Shown in pieces: positions 58,212-64,000 of a stretch of DNA of 64,000 nucleotides. Under the pieces are notes generated by a model that made no database searches, was not told where the DNA came from, and saw only the letters and a program-made list of their open reading frames with translations. The translations under genes were made by a program, and so were the position numbers. Numbering within the stretch: position 1 is the stretch's first letter; the number at the start of each line of letters is the position of its first letter. The stretch covers positions 1-64,000 of the forward strand of contig JAOPWM010000133.1 in assembly GCA_025965695.1 (NCBI GenBank), in the 5' to 3' direction. The stretch comes from Blastococcus sp. Its GTDB lineage: Bacteria > Actinomycetota > Actinomycetes > Mycobacteriales > Geodermatophilaceae.

Positions 58212-59181
58212 GCCGGTACCGGAGGCCGCTGCCGTCGAGATTGTGGACCTCGTGGTGGAGTACGACGGGACGACGGCGCTGCGCGGGGTGAGCCTGACCG
58301 TCGGGGCGGGTGAGGTGCTCGCGCTGCTGGGCCCCTCGGGGTCGGGGAAGTCGACGCTCCTGCACGCGGTGGCCGGGTTCCTCGAGCCGCGTGCGGGCAC
58401 CATCCGGCTCGCCGGAACGACCGTGAGCGGCGACGGACGGCCCGTGCCGCCGGAGCGCCGGGAGCTCGCGGTGGTGTTCCAGAACTACGCCCTGTGGCCG
58501 CACCTGTCGGCACTGGACACCGTCGCCTACCCGCTCCGCCGCCGCGGCGCTCCCCGCGTGCAGGCCCGCGCCGAGGCGCTCGAGATCATGCGGCGGCTGC
58601 GGGTCGACCACCTGGCCCAGCGACGACCGGCGGAACTGTCCGGCGGGGAGCAGCAACGGGTGGGCCTGGCCCGTGCCCTGGCCCGTCGTCCGTCGGTGTA
58701 CCTGTTCGACGAACCGACGGCCCACCTGGACACCCATGTCCGCGGGGTCTTCCTGGACGAGCTCGTCGCCCGCCAGCAGGACAGCGGTGCCGCCGCCGTC
58801 TATGCCACGCACGACGCGGAGGAGGCTCTCGGGCTGGCCGACCGGGTCGCCCTGCTGGACCATGGGCATGTGCTGCAGGTCGGCACCCCGCAGCAGGTCT
58901 ACGACGAACCCGTGGACCTGTTCGCCGCCCGGCTCACCGGCCCTGCCTCGGCGATCGACGACGGACAGCTGCTGGTCCGCCCCGGGTGGGCCCGGCTCGG
59001 CGGCCCCCTGGAGGGCGACGTGCGCGCGGTCCGGTTCCGCGGCCCGCACTCGGACTACCTGGTGCACAGTCCCCGCGGCGAGGTCCTGATCCGCGAGGCC
59101 GGGTCCCCGCGACATGCCGTCGGCGCTCACCTGGGCTGGACCCTCGAGCACGGCTGGCCGCTGGCGGGGGGCGCGATCTGA
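58201..59181 (+). CDS. ABC transporter ATP-binding protein (FbpC-like)
   Basis: LLGPSGSGKSTLLHAVAGFLEP; ELSGGEQQRVGLARALARRPSVYLFDEPTAHLD; overlaps the permease by 11 bp. Confidence 0.94.
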   Translation: MSAEPVPEAAAVEIVDLVVEYDGTTALRGVSLTVGAGEVLALLGPSGSGKSTLLHAVAGFLEPRAGTIRLAGTTVSGDGRPVPPERRELAVVFQNYALWPHLSALDTVAYPLRRRGAPRVQARAEALEIMRRLRVDHLAQRRPAELSGGEQQRVGLARALARRPSVYLFDEPTAHLDTHVRGVFLDELVARQQDSGAAAVYATHDAEEALGLADRVALLDHGHVLQVGTPQQVYDEPVDLFAARLTGPASAIDDGQLLVRPGWARLGGPLEGDVRAVRFRGPHSDYLVHSPRGEVLIREAGSPRHAVGAHLGWTLEHGWPLAGGAI

Positions 59182-59258
59182 CGGGTCGGCCGGATGGCCG
59201 GCCTGCGGTGCCCCACGGTGGGCAAGCAGCCGGCGGTGCAGGTGAACGTGCCGACGAC

Positions 59259-59297
59259 GCGACAGCGCCCCTCCCGCAGAGGGAGGGGCGCTGTCGC
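59259..59297. terminator. Bidirectional stem-loop terminator
   Basis: GCGACAGCGCCCCTCCC (59259-59275) GCAGA GGGAGGGGCGCTGTCGC (59281-59297): perfect 17-bp stem, 5-nt loop, between convergent genes. Confidence 0.9.
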
Positions 59298-59343
59298 GCT
59301 CTGTGTCACGAACGGTCGCGCATGCGACGGCCCGGCGAGGGAC

Positions 59344-59922
59344 CTACTTGGTGTCGGCCTCGACCAGGCGCTCGACGAGCTCGTCGACCGTGCCGGTCTT
59401 CGGCAGGTCGCGCTGGGCGGCCTGGTCGGCAAGCTCGGTCTTCGTGAGGCCCTCGTAGCGCTCGCGCGCCTTGTCGTGGGCCTCCTTGCGCTCCTGTCGC
59501 TCGGCCTTGGCGGCCTCCTTGGCCTGCTGGCGCTCCGCCTGCTCGGCCTGGTCGGCCTGGTCGCGGACCGTCTGCTCGAGGGTGTCGACGCCGTTCCGGG
59601 CGGCCTCGGAGAGACCCTGGACCTGGTCACGCACCGTGGTGCGGGCCGACTCGATCTGGTGGCGCGTGACGCCGGCGACCGTGTTCGCGACCTCGGCCAG
59701 CGTGCGGGCGTAGTCGTGGTTGAGGTCGACCAGCTGCTTGATGAAAGCGAACTGACGCTCGACGGCCTCGGTGGCGTCCAGCTGGGGGAAGCTGCCCACT
59801 GTCGGCAGGTTCCGGAACTGGTCGGTGACGGAGGCGAGCCCGTCCCTCCAGCTGGCCAGCGTGCTGGAGAAGATCGTCTCGGCCTGGCGGGTTGTGGCGG
59901 CGTAGTCTGTGGGGGAGGTCAC
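59344..59922 (-). CDS. Phasin-like coiled-coil protein with C-terminal SAP/Rho-N-like segment
   Basis: FIKQLVDLNHDYARTLAEVANTVAGVTRHQIESARTTVRDQVQGL phasin-like; charged linker (KEAAKAERQERKEAHDKARERYE); YEGLTKTELADQAAQRDLPKTGTVDELVERLVEADTK SAP/Rho-N-like. Confidence 0.72.
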   Translation of the reverse strand: MTSPTDYAATTRQAETIFSSTLASWRDGLASVTDQFRNLPTVGSFPQLDATEAVERQFAFIKQLVDLNHDYARTLAEVANTVAGVTRHQIESARTTVRDQVQGLSEAARNGVDTLEQTVRDQADQAEQAERQQAKEAAKAERQERKEAHDKARERYEGLTKTELADQAAQRDLPKTGTVDELVERLVEADTK

Positions 59923-60074
59923 GGGGGGCTCCAGAAGTAGTAGGTCTCCGTACCGCGATAACTATGCCAAGCATCTGCGCAGTATGTCAAGCGCGCTCGG
60001 CATCTCCCTGGATGTGACCGGCCGCACCCGCTGGATGTGGATGGTCGGGCGTGCCGCCGACGCTGACATGACGC

Positions 60075-60887
60075 ATGACCCTTCTGGCTTTCGATCGAAC
60101 CGGGCACGGTGAGCCGCTCCTGCTGCTCCATGGCATCGGCTCCACCCGCGACGATTTCTCCGCGCTCGTCCCTCGACTGGCGGAGCACTTCGACGTCCTG
60201 TCGGTGGACCTGCCGGGGCATGGGGAGTCGCCGATCGGCACCTGGCCGCCGACCGTGGCGGCACTGACCGATGCCGTGGAGGCCGACCTCGACGCCCGAG
60301 GCCTGCAGCGGGTACACATCCTCGGCAACTCCCTCGGCGCCCGCATCGGCATCGAACTCGCCGCCCGCCACCGGGCCCGCTCCGTGGTCGCGCTCTCCCC
60401 CTCCGGCCTGGGCCTGCCGGCCGAGCGGGTCCACCAGGGAATCCTCATGGCCACCGCGCGCACCATGACCCGGACGCTTCGACCCCTGCTCGGCGCCCTG
60501 GCGAGCTCGGCTGCCGGTCGAACCGCCCTGCTCACCGGGATGCGTGCCCGCCCGTGGGAGGCGAGCGAGACCGAGGCGCTCGCCATGCGCGGTGGATTCG
60601 CCGACTCGACCGGCTTCTGGTCCATGCTGTGGTGGGCGGTCCTGCAGGACGTCCCCACCGGCCTGCACCGCGTGGACTGCCCGGTGATGCTCGCCCAGGG
60701 CGCGGTCGACGTGGTGGGCGCCGGACAGACCCCGCGCTACCTGGCGCTGATCCCGGGGTCCCGTTTCCAGCTGTTGGCCGGCGCCGGGCACGCACCCCAG
60801 TCCGACGCCGCGGACGCCATCATCGCCCTGGTCCGCCGGACCGCCGAGCGCGCGGACACCCACGCGGCTGCCGCGCTGCCGGCCTGA
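60075..60887 (+). CDS. Alpha/beta hydrolase
   Basis: MTLLAFDRTGHGEPLLLLHGIGSTRDDFSALVP; SVDLPGHGESP; LGNSLGARIGIELAAR; GAGHAPQSDAAD. Confidence 0.88.
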   Translation: MTLLAFDRTGHGEPLLLLHGIGSTRDDFSALVPRLAEHFDVLSVDLPGHGESPIGTWPPTVAALTDAVEADLDARGLQRVHILGNSLGARIGIELAARHRARSVVALSPSGLGLPAERVHQGILMATARTMTRTLRPLLGALASSAAGRTALLTGMRARPWEASETEALAMRGGFADSTGFWSMLWWAVLQDVPTGLHRVDCPVMLAQGAVDVVGAGQTPRYLALIPGSRFQLLAGAGHAPQSDAADAIIALVRRTAERADTHAAAALPA

Positions 60888-61092
60888 GCGCAGGGCAATG
60901 CCCAGCCCTTTCCGGTCGACGCGTCATCCTGCGACCGACGGCCCGGAACGGGTGGCCCGTGCCCGCTCAGCGGAGATCGCCATGCCGCGGGGGGACGCTC
61001 CGGTCCTGACCTCGGCCGGACGCGGCAACCGGATCCACCGGGGATGACACGGGCGTCACCCACCGGCAACCATCACCCGGGAGCATGCAGAC

Positions 61093-61308
61093 ATGGCAGT
61101 GACTCGAATTCTCGGCCGGTGGCGGGACCGCCGGGCCCGGAAGCTCTACCAGCGGTACGGGGCGCGGCCCTGGCCCCTGCTCGACGATCGCACCCGCGGG
61201 CACTACCGGCAGCTCGTCGTGGACGGGATCGACGGCGCCGGCCGGCCGCTGCGTCGGCGGCCCTTTCCGGACCGCCGACGCCGGCAGTCGCCTGCCTCCG
61301 ACTACTGA
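61093..61308 (+). CDS. Small basic hypothetical protein
   Basis: 71 aa: [71 protein letters not shown]. Confidence 0.5.
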   Translation: MAVTRILGRWRDRRARKLYQRYGARPWPLLDDRTRGHYRQLVVDGIDGAGRPLRRRPFPDRRRRQSPASDY

Positions 61309-62516
61309 GACGCGGAGCGCCCGGCCGCCGACGCCAGGAAGAACCGGATCATCTCGGCGGACGCGTCGGGACCCACGGGATCGGTGTACGAGCCGACGGG
61401 GCTTCCGCCGTACCAGGCATGCCCACCGCCGTGCACCGTCCAGTTCTCCACGAGAACCGTCCCGTCGACGTCGGCGTACACGGTCCTCGTACAGGCGCGG
61501 CCGGCCTGTCCGCCCATCCGTGTCGTGTCCGACACCGACGTCCCGCCCGTCGCCAGCCGCGCGGCCACCAGCTTCTCGGCGTTCACCGGGGCCACGATCC
61601 CGTCCTGGTCGCCGTGGAACACGATCAGCGGCACGGCGCCCGCCGGTGCCGGCGATCCGCCCGTCCGCATGGCGGCGAAGGCCGACACCATGTCGTGCGC
61701 CGCGCCGTACGCGATCCCGGAGTGGACGCCGACCCCGGTGAAGAGCTCCGGGTGGGTGGCGGCCATCACCGCCGCCATCGCCCCGCCGGCAGACAGCCCG
61801 GCGACGAACACCCGTCCCGGGTCGACGGCGTGGTCGCCCATGACCTGCCGGGTGATGCCGGCGATGATCGACGGCTCGCCCGTCCCGGCCTGCTGGTCGG
61901 CCGGGGAGAACCAGTTCCAGTACCCGCCGCTGTTGGCCGCGACGGACTGCTCCGGATAGGCGACGAGAAAGGTGTTCTGCTCGGCGAGATCGTTCATCCG
62001 GGTGCCGGCAGCGCAGTCCGCCGCGTCCTGCTTGCCGCCGTGCAGCATGACGACCAGGGGCACCGGGGCGCCGGTGTATCCCGTGGGGATGTACAGGTCA
62101 TACGAGCGGGTCCCGGCCGGCTCGGTGTGGCTGAGGTGGCGGATCTGGCCGCCCGGTGCGGCGGCTGCCTCGGCCGCGCCGGCGCGTGCTCCACCCGGAC
62201 CGCCGGTGAGCAGGCTCCCCGACAGGCCGCTCAGGGCGCCGGGCAGCCCCACACCGGACTGTCCGGCGAACGCGCCACGGAGCTTGTCGATCAGACGACC
62301 CGCTCCCGGCGCGTCGTCCATCCCCGCGATCGGCCTGGACGGGGTCCTCCGGAACGGCGGCCCGGAGCGGTCCGGGCCGGTGCCGGGTGCCCCGGGGGAC
62401 GCCGGCGTGGATCCGGCGCCGAGCGAGCGCTGCATGACCGCGAACGCTTCATTGAGCTGCCCTGCGCGGGTGAGTCGGAGTGCTTCGGACATGCCGGAGA
62501 TACGGTCGTCGTCCAC
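61302..62516 (-). CDS. PHB depolymerase family esterase (LpqC-like)
   Basis: [131 protein letters not shown]. Start GTG 62516 or ATG 62492. Confidence 0.88.
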   Translation of the reverse strand: MDDDRISGMSEALRLTRAGQLNEAFAVMQRSLGAGSTPASPGAPGTGPDRSGPPFRRTPSRPIAGMDDAPGAGRLIDKLRGAFAGQSGVGLPGALSGLSGSLLTGGPGGARAGAAEAAAAPGGQIRHLSHTEPAGTRSYDLYIPTGYTGAPVPLVVMLHGGKQDAADCAAGTRMNDLAEQNTFLVAYPEQSVAANSGGYWNWFSPADQQAGTGEPSIIAGITRQVMGDHAVDPGRVFVAGLSAGGAMAAVMAATHPELFTGVGVHSGIAYGAAHDMVSAFAAMRTGGSPAPAGAVPLIVFHGDQDGIVAPVNAEKLVAARLATGGTSVSDTTRMGGQAGRACTRTVYADVDGTVLVENWTVHGGGHAWYGGSPVGSYTDPVGPDASAEMIRFFLASAAGRSASQ

Positions 62517-62610
62517 GGGAAAGCCCCTTCGGGGGTGCGGAGACGGCGGAGACCGGTCGGTCGGCGCCGTGTCGGGACTGCCTTCGCCAGCCGGTCGGCG
62601 GGCGGGTGCT

Positions 62611-63006
62611 TCAGGTGGTGCGCGAGGCCAGTGCGGCCTTGACCGCCCGCGGCGCTCGGAAGGCGCCGAGGACCTCGACCACCGAGATCGTGGCCAGGGC
62701 GAGCTCGGGTGTGACGTCGTCGGCGATGGTGGCAAGCCCCAGCACGCGGAGTGGCACGGTCTTCCCCGCATCTCGGAGTTCCTCGAGCTCACGCCGGCCG
62801 AGGTGCTGGGATCCCAGCGTCAACGTCCGGCGCGCGACCGTGTCGTCGACGGCGGTGGCCCGGGTCTCGAGCTGCCGCCGGATCGCCGTCCGGATGAAAT
62901 CCGTCCGGTTGGCGTAGAACCCCTCGTCGACCAGCAGGTCGATCTGCCCCAGGTCGACAAGACCGATGTTGATGGTGATCTTCTCGCTCTTGTCGATCTC
63001 CGCCAT
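62611..63006 (-). CDS. Ribbon-helix-helix (CopG-like) transcriptional regulator
   Basis: [53 protein letters not shown] before ATG 63006. Confidence 0.82.
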   Translation of the reverse strand: MAEIDKSEKITINIGLVDLGQIDLLVDEGFYANRTDFIRTAIRRQLETRATAVDDTVARRTLTLGSQHLGRRELEELRDAGKTVPLRVLGLATIADDVTPELALATISVVEVLGAFRAPRAVKAALASRTT

Positions 63007-63024
63007 GGGTCCTCCCTCGCTGGC

Positions 63025-63074
63025 ACCATCCTGCCACCATCCCACAGGATGGTCAACGGGAGGTTTGACCTCCC
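63025..63074. promoter_or_regulatory. Two inverted repeats in the divergent intergenic region (candidate RHH operator)
   Basis: ACCATCCTG (63025-63033) / CAGGATGGT (63045-63053), plus internal ACCATCC in the spacer; second repeat GGGAGGT-TTG-ACCTCCC (63058-63074). Confidence 0.6.
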
Positions 63075-63225
63075 CTGAGCACGGGTCGCACCCCGCGCTC
63101 CATCCGTTCTTCGGATGAAACCGACACGTCTCCGGCCGCACGTGTGGCGCACACCACTGCGGGTTACCGTCGGATGACCGGTCGCACAGGCGACGAGGCC
63201 GGCCGGCCCGCACAGAAGGACGGAC

Positions 63226-64000
63226 ATGCTGAGCATCGACAATCGCACCTCCTCCGGTCCGGCGAGGCCGTCGACCCCGGTTGCCGTCCTGAGCCGCCAC
63301 GCGGCGACGAGCACGGCCGCGAGCCTGGCCGAGATCGCTCAGGCGTCGCGTCGCGCCTGGACCGGCGCCGCCGCCCGCCGGGCGACACCACTGGACCTCG
63401 CCGAACGCGGCGCGCGGTGGTGGACCAGCATGGCCGACCGGCGTGTGCCCGGCTGGCACCTGCCGCACCGGACTGTGCTCAGCACCCCGTTCGCGTACGT
63501 GCACGACTTCTCCCCCGCCGACGCGGACACCGACGTCGTCCCCACGCTGGTGTTGCCGCCGCAGGCCGGCCACTCCTCGCACGTCGTCGACTTCGCCCCC
63601 GGCCAGAGCCAGCTCGCCGTGCTCCTCGAAGCAGGGCTCACCCAGCTCTACGCGATGGAGTGGCGCGCAGCCACTGCCGCGACCCGCGACGTCACCATCA
63701 CCGACTACCTCGACGTCATCGACCGGGCGGTGATCCAGGCAGGCGGGTGCGCCAATCTGGTCGGGGACTGCCAAGGCGGCTGGCTGGCGACGATCTACGC
63801 CGCGCTGCACCCCGAGCGTGTGCACACCCTGACCCTCGCCGGCGCGCCGATCGACTTCCATGCCGGTGAATCGCTGATCGCCGCATCCACGCATGTGCTG
63901 ACCCGCGCCATGGGCATGGCGCCCTACCGGGCACTGGTCGCCCTCAACGGCGGCAACATGTCCGGGCGGGCCGTCCTGACGAACTTCATCCTGATGCAGC
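63226..64000 (+). CDS. PhaC-like alpha/beta hydrolase with GxCxGG nucleophile (3' end beyond window edge)
   Basis: Own translation from ATG 63226: MLSIDNRTSSGPARPSTPVAVLSRHAATSTAASLAEI...VPTLVLPPQAGHSSHVVDFAPGQSQLAVLLEAGLTQLYAMEWRAATAATRDVTITDYLDVIDRAVIQAGGCANLVGDCQGGWLATIYAALHPERVHTLTLAGAPIDFHAGE... No stop inside the window, so absent from the ORF track. Confidence 0.82.
   Translation, partial: MLSIDNRTSSGPARPSTPVAVLSRHAATSTAASLAEIAQASRRAWTGAAARRATPLDLAERGARWWTSMADRRVPGWHLPHRTVLSTPFAYVHDFSPADADTDVVPTLVLPPQAGHSSHVVDFAPGQSQLAVLLEAGLTQLYAMEWRAATAATRDVTITDYLDVIDRAVIQAGGCANLVGDCQGGWLATIYAALHPERVHTLTLAGAPIDFHAGESLIAASTHVLTRAMGMAPYRALVALNGGNMSGRAVLTNFILMQ

Noticed and set aside
1-64000. CRISPR arrays, IS elements, prophage or integrase genes
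   Set aside because: Looked for regularly spaced repeats and transposase/integrase motifs by eye; none seen.

Overview
High-GC actinobacterial chromosomal window, Geodermatophilaceae-like by gene content (inference). It is densely coding, with no rRNA, CRISPR array, intact tRNA or recognisable IS element. I support about 55 genes and gene remnants. Main blocks: (1) a collagen-like membrane protein cut by the left edge, a class-F-type sortase and a BTAD/SARP regulator; (2) a translationally coupled GCS2/CP-ATP-grasp fusion, AsnB-like amidotransferase and S9 peptidase, a candidate small peptide-amide (osmolyte?) pathway; (3) an NCS1 permease and cytosine-deaminase-like enzyme with a divergent PucR regulator; (4) a gamma-glutamylation catabolic operon (C26 hydrolase, permease, GS-like ligase, ALDH, SDR) with no amine oxidase; (5) a five-gene glycan/lipid operon in which every junction is a 4-bp overlap (PIG-V-like, GT2, ChbG/YdjC deacetylase, methyltransferase, epimerase); (6) a polysaccharide pyruvyl transferase with an FAD oxidoreductase; (7) a family-A polymerase-like protein divergent from a GTP-PEPCK with an altered P-loop; (8) cyclase-NB-ARC, ATP-dependent DNA ligase and other single genes; (9) two tandem flavohemoglobin-type proteins coupled to a DivIVA-like coiled coil, followed by an Fe-type ABC transporter; (10) a PHA-like region (phasin-like protein with SAP/Rho-N-like tail, PHB-depolymerase-like esterase, RHH regulator, PhaC-like GxCxGG protein cut by the right edge). 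Four decayed genes (SDR, serine hydrolase, LuxR-type HTH, Rieske) can be read across frames. All product calls come from reading motifs by eye; no database search was run.
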